From Rhizobium sp. BT04 (GTDB lineage: Bacteria > Pseudomonadota > Alphaproteobacteria > Rhizobiales > Rhizobiaceae), in the NCBI RefSeq assembly GCF_030053135.1, contig NZ_CP125652.1, forward strand, positions 3,776,501 through 3,840,500: 64,000 nt of DNA, in the 5' to 3' direction. Every line of letters starts with the position of its first letter. Position 1 is the stretch's first letter. Positions 21,029 through 30,930 of the stretch are shown here, one piece after another. The notes beneath the pieces were generated by a model. That model was given only the letters and a program-made list of their open reading frames with translations. It ran no database searches and was not told the origin of the DNA. The position numbers were made by a program, and so were the translations under genes.

Positions 21029-22918
21029 TTGCGCGTGCGGCGTATTGCCGAACAGCGGAACCGGCGAGATCACCGGGTTCGGCCACGAGCCGCCGATGAA
21101 GAACGGCAGAAGTGGCAGCTCGGCCGCCTTGGCCGGATCGGTTGCCTCAAGCGATCCGGACAGCGCCAGCCCATTCGAGTGATAGGTGATGACGCCGGAA
21201 AGCGTCAGCGTCTCCGAGGGACCGGCGATACGGACGTCGTGCATCTCGGCGGAGCCGTTGGCGAAATCGGCCTGGAGGTTCAACTGGTTGAAGGCAAAGG
21301 CGCCGCCTGCCGCCGCGCTCAGCGGAAAGAACGGCTTTCCGGCTGCCTGTGTCCGGAGCGCTGCGGCATCGATGCCGGGGATCGTGCCTTCCCGTGTCCA
21401 GAAGCGCAGCCGGCCGGTGACGTCGGCAAGACCGGTCGTCCAGATCGCCTTCGGCGACTGCAGGTCGAGGTCGAGCGATCCGGTCGCCAGCGGCAGCGGT
21501 CCCTTCAGCTGCAGGCGCTCGGCAAGGGCTGCGAAGTCGGCATCGCGGATCGACAGCTGCAGCTTGCCGCCGCCGTCGAAGTCGCGCTGGGTCGCTTCCA
21601 GATGCGCGGTCATTTCGCCGCCCTCGAACCGGCTGTCGCCAATATCGAATTTCGCTTCGCCGCCCGAAACAATCATGCTGGCGCCGACATCGGAGAGTTC
21701 GAAGAGACCCATCTGCGCGCGCCGCGCCGAAAGTCTGACATCGACATCGAGCATTCGCAGCGGCCCGTTGATGCCGGCGGAGATTTCCTCCGCCTCGCCG
21801 GCGGCGAGCCTGAGCGCGAAGGCATCGAGGAACGGCTTGAGGTTCATCTCGTCGAAGGCGAGCGTGCCGCCGATTTTCGGTCGTTTGCCGGGTTGGGTGA
21901 AAAGGTCCATCACCCCCGTGGCGCTTGCTTCGTTCAGCGAAAGGCTGAGATTGTTGAAGCGCAGCCCGTTGCCCGACGACATGATGTCGGATTCCAGCGA
22001 GGCGCTCTTCAGCGTTGCGATGCCGGGGATCGATTTGCCCGACCATGCCAGAAGCGCCGGCATATCGGGAATGCTGGCGCTAATATTACCCGAAAGGGCC
22101 GAAAGGCTGGCAATGCTGGCAATCCCCTGGAAGTGTGCCGTCAAAAGGTTCGATGTCAGCGACGTTCGTGTCTCTGCATTCCTGCCGGCAAAGGCAAGCA
22201 GCGGCTGGCGCGAGGCGAAATCGACCTTCAGGTCCTCGCCGTTGATGCGGGCGATGACGACCGCCGAGATCGCGCCCGACAGTCGCGGCCAGGCGATATC
22301 TGCGGTGACGCTGTCGAAATGATAGGCCTTGGCGGTCTTGATGTCGGTCACCGTGAGCGTGCCGTCTTCAACCGTCACCGCGCCGATCTCGGCATCGAGA
22401 TCGGGATCGAGCATCTCGGCGCCGTTTTCGTAGCGTACGCCGCTGATCGCACGTGCGAGCAGGCCGGCATAACTCCAGTCGATCAGCCCCTTCTCGTCGC
22501 GCGTCAGCGCCAGATTGGGGCGCACCAGATGGAATTCGTGGAAGCTCGTCCGGCCTCTCAACGCATCGATGAGGCTGAAATCGGCCGACAGGCTTTCAAT
22601 GCTGCCGAGCAGCTTGTCGCCGCTTTCGCGCGGTTGGCGGATGGTGATCTGGTTCAGCGTGATGCGCGGCGTCGGCCAGAATTCCAGAACCGGGCTGCCC
22701 TTGATCTCGGCATGATAGCCCGTCCATTTCGACAGCGCGTCCTCGATGCCGGAGCGCACGAAACCGGTCGAAATGAGATAGGGTGCGGCGACCCGGAGCG
22801 CCACGAAAAGCGCAAGCGCGATCAGCAGGAAGACAGTCGACAAACGGGCGAAGGCCGGAAGCCAGCGCGAAACGGGTCCGATCTTCCTGCGCCACCTGCG
22901 ATGTCTTGACGTGCTCAT
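21026..22918 (-). CDS. AsmA-family protein
   Basis: A 630-residue envelope protein of the AsmA superfamily, a group implicated in lipid transfer and outer-membrane assembly. One N-terminal membrane anchor (about residues 26-48, STVFLLIALALFVALRVAA) is followed by a large periplasmic region rich in beta-strand repeats. The AsmA-like entry PYLISTGFVRSGIEDALSKW and a C-terminal conserved block near 500-600 are visible. The ATG at 22918 was preferred to a TTG 15 bp upstream. The gene is divergent from acetoacetyl-CoA synthetase and convergent with potI. The substrate is unknown. Confidence 0.85.
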   Translation of the reverse strand: MSTSRHRRWRRKIGPVSRWLPAFARLSTVFLLIALALFVALRVAAPYLISTGFVRSGIEDALSKWTGYHAEIKGSPVLEFWPTPRITLNQITIRQPRESGDKLLGSIESLSADFSLIDALRGRTSFHEFHLVRPNLALTRDEKGLIDWSYAGLLARAISGVRYENGAEMLDPDLDAEIGAVTVEDGTLTVTDIKTAKAYHFDSVTADIAWPRLSGAISAVVIARINGEDLKVDFASRQPLLAFAGRNAETRTSLTSNLLTAHFQGIASIASLSALSGNISASIPDMPALLAWSGKSIPGIATLKSASLESDIMSSGNGLRFNNLSLSLNEASATGVMDLFTQPGKRPKIGGTLAFDEMNLKPFLDAFALRLAAGEAEEISAGINGPLRMLDVDVRLSARRAQMGLFELSDVGASMIVSGGEAKFDIGDSRFEGGEMTAHLEATQRDFDGGGKLQLSIRDADFAALAERLQLKGPLPLATGSLDLDLQSPKAIWTTGLADVTGRLRFWTREGTIPGIDAAALRTQAAGKPFFPLSAAAGGAFAFNQLNLQADFANGSAEMHDVRIAGPSETLTLSGVITYHSNGLALSGSLEATDPAKAAELPLLPFFIGGSWPNPVISPVPLFGNTPHAQ

Positions 22919-23122
22919 GATATCCGCCGGCAATTCAGCCGGTCATCCCGTTATGCGCTGGTTTCGCCGATATAGGAAATATCAGGCATATGCAAATCCC
23001 TCCAGTGCCACGCGTCTTTTCAGCCGTGCAGAGGACGACGCGATAGACGACGGATCGCGTCGGTTCCGTACTTTATAATGCAATGCAGCATGATATAAAG
23101 ACGCTATTGGGGAGGAGATTGA

Positions 23123-25075
<1,953 letters not shown>

Positions 25076-25125
25076 CGGAACTCGTAAACCACAAGCTTTC
25101 ACCCTCTATCAATCTCTTGTCATGG

Positions 25126-25148
25126 AAACCTTTCGTTAAGAAAGGTTT
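25126..25148. other. Perfect hairpin downstream of acetoacetyl-CoA synthetase
   Basis: Nine-base perfect inverted repeat AAACCTTTC / GAAAGGTTT with a GTTAA loop, 50 bp after the acsA2 stop. It lacks a T tail and is followed by more structured sequence up to a terminator at 25261. It may be the start of a 3'-UTR-derived RNA or an RNA-stability element. Confidence 0.45.
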
Positions 25149-25260
25149 GTCAAAGGTGAAGCTAACCTTGGGGCCGCACTGAACGAGGCGGCGTAGGGCC
25201 TTCGGGCTTACAACATGACGTCGATCGACTGAGCTCTTGTTGAACAGCACCAAATTCAAA

Positions 25261-25287
25261 GGCGGCCTGATGGCTGCCTTTTCTTTA
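25261..25287 (+). terminator. Rho-independent terminator
   Basis: Seven-base stem GGCGGCC / GGCTGCC (one G-T pair) with a TGAT loop followed by TTTTCTTT. It terminates transcription coming from acsA2 or from a small transcript within 25150-25285. It lies 29 bp from the end of the convergent sensor-kinase gene. Confidence 0.75.
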
Positions 25288-25315
25288 TGGCCACCGCTTT
25301 CCTTTTTTGCGTGGA

Positions 25316-28300
25316 TCAGCCCGCCAGCACCCGCTGCGACGGAAAGGTGATCTCGACGAGCGTGCCCTCGTTCGGCGCCGAATTGATCGAGAACACCGCC
25401 CGGTTGGCATCGACCATCGCCTTGGTCAACGGCAGGCCGAGCCCGGTGCCGTCGCCGCGATGGCGCGATTGGGTCGAGGAGACCTGCCGGAACGGCTTCA
25501 TCGCCTGGTCGAGTTCGCTGCGCGTCATGCCGATGCCGGTATCGCGCACCCTGAGCACAACGCTGCCATTTGTCTCATAGGAGGTGGAAACGACGATCTG
25601 TCCGCCGGACGGGGTGAAACGGATGGCGTTCGACAGGATGTTGAGCGCAATCTGCTTGATCGAGCGCAGGTCCGCCACGACATCAGGCACCGCATGCGAC
25701 AGCGCCGTGCGGATGATGACGCGTTGGCCGTTCGCCTGCGGCTGGACCAGCGCCACGGCCTCGGAGACTGCCTCGTTGAGACCGACGGCGGCAAAATCGA
25801 GATCCATCTCGCCCGCCTCGATCTTCGAAATGTCGAGCAGATCGTTGACGATATCGAGAACGTGCCGGCCGGAACGGCCGATGTCGTTGGCGTATTCGAT
25901 GTAACGGGGATGGCCGATCGGCCCGAAGCGCTCGCCGGCCATCATGTCGGAAAAGCCGATGATCGCATTGAGCGGCGTGCGGATTTCATGGCTGACGCGG
26001 GCGAGGAAATCGGTCTTGTGGGCGTTGGCGGTTTCGGCCGCACCCTTGGCGTTGCGCAACTCGTCCTCGGTGCGCTTCCACTGGGTGATATCGCGGATGA
26101 CGGCGCAATAGCCGTTGGAGGAGGTGAGCTGGCCCATCGTCATGAACAGCGGCACGAAGCCGCCGGCGGCCTCGCGGCCGATCACTTCGCGCCCGTCGTT
26201 CAGTACACTGGCCACGCCATGGCCGGTGAGGCCGTTCAGATAATCGAGCACGGCCTTCTGGCTCTCATGGGCAAACAGCATGACGAAGGGTTTGCCGCGC
26301 GTCTCCTGCTCATCGTAATTGAAAAGCGCGCTGGCCGACCGGTTCATCGAGCGGATGTCGCCTTCCGTGCCGATGACGACGACGCCGTCGGTTGCCGTTT
26401 CCAGGATCGAGCGCAATTCTTCCACTTCGACCTGAAGCTTGGCGACCTTCTCGACCATCCGCTCGGGACGGGCTTCGAAACGACCCTCGGAGCGGCCCTC
26501 GGACCGATTTACGTTGCTGCGGTTGTCATCCTTGCCTTCGACCGGCATCAGCGCCAGCATCAGGGCGTTGGCGTCTTCCCAGCGCACCGATTGCAGCCGC
26601 GCCGTTACCGGTACCAGCGTATCGTCGGCCTTGACCAGCATCATGGTGCCGGCGCCGGCAGCCTTTTCCTCGAGTTCGCGGCGCTGCAGCAGGGCTTCGA
26701 TGCCGCCCACCTCACGCAGCGCGTCGAGCGAAGCATAGCCGGTCAGCCGCATGAATTCCGGATTGGCGTGGATCAGCGCATCGCCGATATGGATGAGCAC
26801 GGCGACAGGCAACTGGTCGACCGTTCCCACCGAAAGCCCGTCGGTCATCTTGACGCGCGGCGGGATGAAGCTGGTGAGAACCTCGATCTGACTGACCGTC
26901 TCCTCCAGCCCTTCCGTCGCCTCGTCCTCGGCGATACCAGCCGGCTCTTCGGCGGCGACCTCGTCTTCGTGCTCGGCCTCGACGGCATTCTCGAAGATCG
27001 CTTCTTGCGGCGCGATTTCCTCGGGCGAGGTCATATCCGCCGTGTCGGCGGGAGTTTCGGCCTCGACCTCTGTGGGGCCGGAGGCCCCTTCGAAGCTGGC
27101 CATTTCCGCGACGGAAGGTTCTGCCGGCGCCGTGACGGCGGGTTCGATCGGCGCTGAGGCGGCAGGCTCTTCCTTGCTGGCGCCGAAGGCCTCGAGCCGC
27201 TTGGCGATCTCGCGGAAATTCGCCTGTTCGGCGGGCGTCAGTCCGGCGCTGGTATTGTGGAGCTGAACGATCTTGTCGGAGAAACGGCGATTGGGCGTTT
27301 CGGCAATGCGAAGCGCCGGCGGCTCGTCCGAAAGATCCGCTGACGGCCAGGCGGCAGGTGCTTCGTCGGTGCCGGCCGCCTGTTTTTCTGCGGCATTGTC
27401 CGGGGCCGATGTCTCGACGATCGGCTCTTCGGCAGCGATCTCTTCCGATCCTGTCTCTTCGGTCTCCTCGGTCTCTGGGGTCTCCGGCTCGGCTGCCGTA
27501 AACACCTGGTCTTCGATCTCTTCTGCCGCGATGGTTTCGGCCGAAACCTCTTGGGGCGCGGCTTCCGCTTCATCCGCCATTTCGCCGATCGGCTCGGCCA
27601 CCGGGCCGAGGCTTGCCGCATCATGGCCGACGCCATCATGGCCGAGCGTCAGGCCGAGCGCCAGCGGATCTTCCTGCGCATCGGAAAGCCGGACGACGCC
27701 GAAGCCGCGGAAACCGTCGAAGTCGCGGTTGCGGGTATAGGTCGGCAGCGCCGCCAGATCGACCGGAACGACGAGGCTGGTGCCTTCGATCGGCCAGAGG
27801 ATCGTCTTGCCCGACCATGTGTCGCGGCGGGCGAGCGCCTCGGAAAGCTTGCCGTCCGGATCCAGATTGAAGAGGGCGGCGATATCGCCGAAGGCGGTGC
27901 CGATGATGTCCGACGCATGCGGACCGACGGCCTCGGCAAATTCGTGGCTGACCTCGGTGAAACGGCCCTCGGCGTCGATCTTCCAGACGAAGCGCGTGGC
28001 GCGGCTGTTCGGCCTGAAGACGAAGCCGGGCTCAGCCGCAAGCTCAGGGGCAGGGGGCGCTTCGGGGACGAAAGTCGGGGCGATGGCGGGTTCTTGGTGA
28101 ACCGCTGCCGGCACATCTTCGACAGGCGTTTCGCTGGCCTCGACAAACGGTGCCGTTTCCACGGCCCCGGTGAGGGAGGCAAGGTCGTCCTCGATGATCG
28201 CCGCAGGCTCATCGGCTTCATCTGCGCTGCTGTCGATCACGCTGCCGTCACTCTCCGGCTCGGCATGTCCGGCGAGACCAGCCTCTTCGACTGCCGCGTC

Positions 28301-29212
28301 TGTGGATCCCGCTTCCGTCTCGGCCGGCCGTTCGCTTTCGCCGGTGATGTCCTCGAGCGTCTCTTCGACCTCTTCGATCCCCGAGACTGCGTCGATAATC
28401 TCGGTGAAGCCGGTGGCGACCGCAGGCTCGTCCTGAAGCAGTTCGGCGGGCGGCGTGCTTTCTTCCTGCGCGGGCGCATCGACAGAGTCGAGCGCTGATG
28501 TATCGACCGGGTCGAGCGCGGGGGCATCGATCGGGTCGAGATCGCCGATCGCGGCCTCCACGGCAAAAAGCAGATGGAGCGCCGGCTCGTCGCTGAGCTT
28601 GCCGACGGCGGCCGGAAGATTGCCTCTGGCGGTGGCGACGGGACGCTTCACCAGCCGGTCGGGATGGGCGCCGGCAAGGCTGATCAGGGTCTTTGCGGTC
28701 TGTTCGGAAATCCCCAGCGAGGCAAAGCCCGGCGAGGCGGCGATGACCTCGCCATTGGCGCCGATCACCGCCATATGCGTATCGGGATCATCAAGCCCTT
28801 GCAGCATCTGCGCCGCCGAGGCGCCGGCCGCCAGCGGTTTTGCCGAGACCGGCACCGAAAACAGGATGGCCTTTTCGCCTGAGGAGAGCCGGATCAGTTC
28901 GGCCGCCGCCTGCACCTGCGCACGCTGAAAGCCCTTGGCGACGCGGATCATCAGGCTTCTGTTGTCACCGATATCGGCAAGCTGGCGCGCCGCCGTTTCC
29001 AATTGGCGGAAGGTGATGTCGGTGCGGTCGACGCCTTGATCGAGCAGGTCATAGACCGCCGAATGGCCGAAAAGCTCCGCGCCCGCACCGTTCGCCCAGA
29101 GCAAGCGGGTCAGGTCGGCCGAAAACAGCACCATCGCCTCGCCACGTGAAAAGCGTTCCCGCACCCGTGCATGCACGGCGATATCGATGAACGGATATTG
29201 GACTGCGGGCAT
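25316..29212 (-). CDS. Large PAS sensor histidine kinase, PdhS/PleC/DivJ type
   Basis: A 1298-residue histidine kinase with no obvious membrane segment. The N-terminal 110 residues look PAS-like (FSADLTRLLWANGAGAELFG). A long acidic Ala/Glu/Pro-rich linker spans about 230-780, interrupted by a PAS-like block near 405-510. Further PAS domains occupy about 820-1040. The dimerisation/phosphoacceptor domain contains SHEIRTPLNAIIGFSDMM (His at about 1075) and the ATPase motifs DTGIGM and GTGLGL. The helix after the His has the ERFGPIG and DLLDISKIEAG pattern of kinases that talk to DivK. A cell-cycle role is inferred. Two-thirds of the protein is low-complexity linker, unusual in length. Confidence 0.85.
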   Translation of the reverse strand: MPAVQYPFIDIAVHARVRERFSRGEAMVLFSADLTRLLWANGAGAELFGHSAVYDLLDQGVDRTDITFRQLETAARQLADIGDNRSLMIRVAKGFQRAQVQAAAELIRLSSGEKAILFSVPVSAKPLAAGASAAQMLQGLDDPDTHMAVIGANGEVIAASPGFASLGISEQTAKTLISLAGAHPDRLVKRPVATARGNLPAAVGKLSDEPALHLLFAVEAAIGDLDPIDAPALDPVDTSALDSVDAPAQEESTPPAELLQDEPAVATGFTEIIDAVSGIEEVEETLEDITGESERPAETEAGSTDAAVEEAGLAGHAEPESDGSVIDSSADEADEPAAIIEDDLASLTGAVETAPFVEASETPVEDVPAAVHQEPAIAPTFVPEAPPAPELAAEPGFVFRPNSRATRFVWKIDAEGRFTEVSHEFAEAVGPHASDIIGTAFGDIAALFNLDPDGKLSEALARRDTWSGKTILWPIEGTSLVVPVDLAALPTYTRNRDFDGFRGFGVVRLSDAQEDPLALGLTLGHDGVGHDAASLGPVAEPIGEMADEAEAAPQEVSAETIAAEEIEDQVFTAAEPETPETEETEETGSEEIAAEEPIVETSAPDNAAEKQAAGTDEAPAAWPSADLSDEPPALRIAETPNRRFSDKIVQLHNTSAGLTPAEQANFREIAKRLEAFGASKEEPAASAPIEPAVTAPAEPSVAEMASFEGASGPTEVEAETPADTADMTSPEEIAPQEAIFENAVEAEHEDEVAAEEPAGIAEDEATEGLEETVSQIEVLTSFIPPRVKMTDGLSVGTVDQLPVAVLIHIGDALIHANPEFMRLTGYASLDALREVGGIEALLQRRELEEKAAGAGTMMLVKADDTLVPVTARLQSVRWEDANALMLALMPVEGKDDNRSNVNRSEGRSEGRFEARPERMVEKVAKLQVEVEELRSILETATDGVVVIGTEGDIRSMNRSASALFNYDEQETRGKPFVMLFAHESQKAVLDYLNGLTGHGVASVLNDGREVIGREAAGGFVPLFMTMGQLTSSNGYCAVIRDITQWKRTEDELRNAKGAAETANAHKTDFLARVSHEIRTPLNAIIGFSDMMAGERFGPIGHPRYIEYANDIGRSGRHVLDIVNDLLDISKIEAGEMDLDFAAVGLNEAVSEAVALVQPQANGQRVIIRTALSHAVPDVVADLRSIKQIALNILSNAIRFTPSGGQIVVSTSYETNGSVVLRVRDTGIGMTRSELDQAMKPFRQVSSTQSRHRGDGTGLGLPLTKAMVDANRAVFSINSAPNEGTLVEITFPSQRVLAG

Positions 29213-29324
29213 GATCGAACCTTGTCGCTGTCGGCCTTCTTAAATTAACGGCTTATTAATAACTGCGGGGCGCATGCGGGTCCAGAAGAGCAGGGTGTTT
29301 TCGGCCGGCAAGGTTAACGTCTTG

Positions 29325-29355
29325 TGCATCGCACAATAATTGTTGCAATGCACAA
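29325..29355 (+). promoter_or_regulatory. Tandem TGC-N3-GCA boxes, candidate PhaR operator
   Basis: Two same-orientation copies, TGCATCGCACAA (29325-29336) and TGCAATGCACAA (29344-29355), start 19 bp apart and lie 73 bp ahead of the phasin ATG. They also create an overall TTGTGCAT...ATGCACAA palindrome. TGC-N3-GCA cores are what PhaR, the PHB-responsive repressor of phasin genes in alphaproteobacteria, is reported to bind. The assignment is by motif only. Confidence 0.6.
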
Positions 29356-29427
29356 TGAAATGCCTTATATGAGCATCATCCAACTAACACACAGGCAGCG
29401 ACTGCCTCAGCCCAAAGGATGCGACCC

Positions 29428-29877
29428 ATGGCTACCATAAAGACCGATGACGTTTTTTCAATCGCTTCTTTCGACCCGTCCAAGTTCGCGGAATCCTTCC
29501 GTGATTTCGCCGAAAAGGGCGCTCAGCAGTCGAAGGAAGCCTATGCCAAGCTGAAGACCGCTGGCGAGGAAGCCGGCAAGACGCTCGAAGCCACCGTCCA
29601 GACGGCTCAGTCCGGCACCGTCGAGATCGGCCTGAAGGCGATCGACATCCTGCGCGTCAATTCCGAGAACTCGCTGTCGCACTTCGAAGCCCTGCTCGGC
29701 GTCAAGTCCGCCGCCGAATTCTTCGAACTGCAGACCGCCTTCATCCGCAAGCAGGCCGAGCTCACCGTCGAGCAGGCGAAGTCGATCCAGGAAACCACCA
29801 AGCAGGTCGCCGAAAAGCTGGCAAAGCCTTCCAAGGACGCCGCCGAAAAGGCCCTGGCATCCTTCAAGGTCGCCTGA
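29428..29877 (+). CDS. phaP: Phasin family protein
   Basis: PHB-granule-associated protein of 149 residues. It is almost entirely amphipathic helix with many Ala/Glu/Lys residues and no cysteine. Typical phasin segments are visible: SFRDFAEKGAQQSKEAYAKL near residue 25, then SLSHFEALLGVKSAAEFFEL near 85 and FIRKQAELTVEQAKSI. The ATG at 29428 follows AAAGGA; an in-frame ATG 9 bp upstream lacks that spacing. It is monocistronic, with a strong terminator 24 bp after the stop. Tandem PhaR-like boxes upstream suggest induction when PHB granules form. Confidence 0.92.
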   Translation: MATIKTDDVFSIASFDPSKFAESFRDFAEKGAQQSKEAYAKLKTAGEEAGKTLEATVQTAQSGTVEIGLKAIDILRVNSENSLSHFEALLGVKSAAEFFELQTAFIRKQAELTVEQAKSIQETTKQVAEKLAKPSKDAAEKALASFKVA

Positions 29878-29900
29878 TCGGTCTTTACCGATCGGAGATA

Positions 29901-29929
29901 AAAGGCTGGACCTCGCGTCCAGCCTTTTT
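29901..29929 (+). terminator. Strong rho-independent terminator after phasin
   Basis: Perfect 11 bp stem AAAGGCTGGAC (29901-29911) / GTCCAGCCTTT (29917-29927) with a CTCGC loop and a run of five T. Confidence 0.92.
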
Positions 29930-30007
29930 GTATATTGACGAGGAATGGGGCTTGAATTCGTCGCCAAGTCCTCGTATGTGACCCCCGTCGCGCCAAGCGT
30001 GACTTAT

Positions 30008-30084
30008 GCGGTTGTAGCTCAGTTGGTTAGAGCGCAGGTTTGTGGCACCTGAGGTCGGAGGTTCGAGACCCCCCAACCGTACCA
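30008..30084 (+). tRNA. tRNA-His (GTG anticodon), CCA encoded
   Basis: Cloverleaf with acceptor GCGGTTG (30008-30014) pairing CAACCGT (30074-30080), D-arm GCTC/GAGC, anticodon stem CAGGT/ACCTG with loop TTGTGGC (anticodon GTG at 30042-30044), T-loop TTCGAGA, discriminator A and genomic CCA. Position -1 is T, not G, and the discriminator is A rather than C. So the usual extra G-1:C73 pair of tRNA-His is absent, as known for this alphaproteobacterial clade. The first acceptor pair is G-U, and the T-stem (GGAGG/CCCCC) has one A-C mismatch. Confidence 0.95.
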
Positions 30085-30178
30085 TCTCCCCCACGATCAG
30101 AATGAAAACCCGGTTCCCCTCATTTCGATGGAACCCATGCCGTCACGCGCCGTTCTCCAAGTTAACGGGAGAATATGC

Positions 30179-30616
30179 ATGTCGAAAACCCTTCTCTATG
30201 GTGCGACGAAGATCGACGAGACCAACAGCGCTTATGCCCCGGTCGAAAGCCTCGCGGCGTTCCAGTGGAAGAACCGCGTTTTCGTTGTTTTTGCCGACAG
30301 GGACAATTCCCGCGCCGCCCGGCAGGAGAACCAACTGCTGGCCGATCGTTCGGCCCTCGACGAGCGTGACCTGGTCGTGCTGAAGATATCAGGCGCCGAT
30401 GTCCGGCCGCTCTTCGGTGCCGCCGATGGCCTCGACGGCGAAGCGATCCGCCGCGATCTCGAGGCGTTGGAGATCGGCGAATTTGCGGCCTTCCTTGTCG
30501 GCAAGGACGGCACCGTCAAGCTCAAGGCGAGCGAGCCGATAACCGATGGCGAGCTTTTCGCCATCATCGATAGCATGCCGATGCGTGCTGCCGAATCGTT
30601 AAAGCCGGACAAATAG
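30179..30616 (+). CDS. DUF4174 domain protein
   Basis: A 145-residue protein of the DUF4174 type, a thioredoxin-fold-like group without assigned function. Family features are an LAAFQWKNRVFVVFAD strand near residue 26, an intervening LVVLKIS strand, and a C-terminal FAAFLVGKDGTVKLK followed by ELFAIIDSMPMR. No thioredoxin CXXC is present. The ATG at 30179 follows GGGAGA; upstream in-frame starts fall close to the tRNA. No signal peptide is evident at this start, although many relatives are secreted. Confidence 0.7.
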   Translation: MSKTLLYGATKIDETNSAYAPVESLAAFQWKNRVFVVFADRDNSRAARQENQLLADRSALDERDLVVLKISGADVRPLFGAADGLDGEAIRRDLEALEIGEFAAFLVGKDGTVKLKASEPITDGELFAIIDSMPMRAAESLKPDK

Positions 30617-30666
30617 CCCCGATCGAACGTCGCGTTTAATCCAACATCATGAAAAGGGAGGCGGTC

Positions 30667-30828
30667 ATGTCCCTGCCCAACGAACCCATCCCCGATCAGC
30701 CGCCGATGCCGGCGCCCGGCTGGAAGCCGGTGCCGCCGATCACGGAGCCCGAGCCGGACAGGCTTCCCGACGAAGCGCCGGTTCCGAACCCGGATGAGAA
30801 CGACGAGCCGGCCAAGCACGTCTCCTAG
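30667..30828 (+). CDS. Small proline/glutamate-rich protein, 53 residues
   Basis: Short frame from ATG 30667 to TAG 30826-30828 with an excellent GGGAGG ribosome-binding site. The product (MSLPNEPIPDQPPMPAPGWK start) has about 16 prolines and is acidic and likely disordered. No family is recognised. It lies 50 bp after the DUF4174 gene, in the same direction, and could share its transcript. A rhizobial repeat element starts on its last base. Confidence 0.6.
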   Translation: MSLPNEPIPDQPPMPAPGWKPVPPITEPEPDRLPDEAPVPNPDENDEPAKHVS

Positions 30829-30930
30829 AGCAATTCCAGCAAAAGTGTGAAGCGGTTTTGCGTGAGGAATTGCGTCAAAACAAAGAGCTAGGGCATTTGC
30901 GTGATTCGAAGAAAAACGGAAATGCTCTAA
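30828..30930. repeat. Rhizobial intergenic repeat, two nested palindromes
   Basis: First unit: GAGCAATTCCAGCAAAA, centre GTGTGAAGCGG, then TTTTGCG and GGAATTGC. A CAAAACAAAGAGC tail follows. Second unit: GGGCATTTGCGTGATTCG and CGGAAATGCTC. From memory, this AATTCC-AAAAGTGTGAAGCGGTTTT-GGAATTGCGT element is frequent between Rhizobium genes. It spans the whole gap between the Pro-rich gene and the convergent LysR gene and includes the LysR stop codon. Confidence 0.75.

Noticed and set aside
25307..27157. Plus-strand reading frame of 616 codons opposite the sensor kinase
   Set aside because: Antisense shadow; composition is a reflection of the kinase codons, with no start signal.
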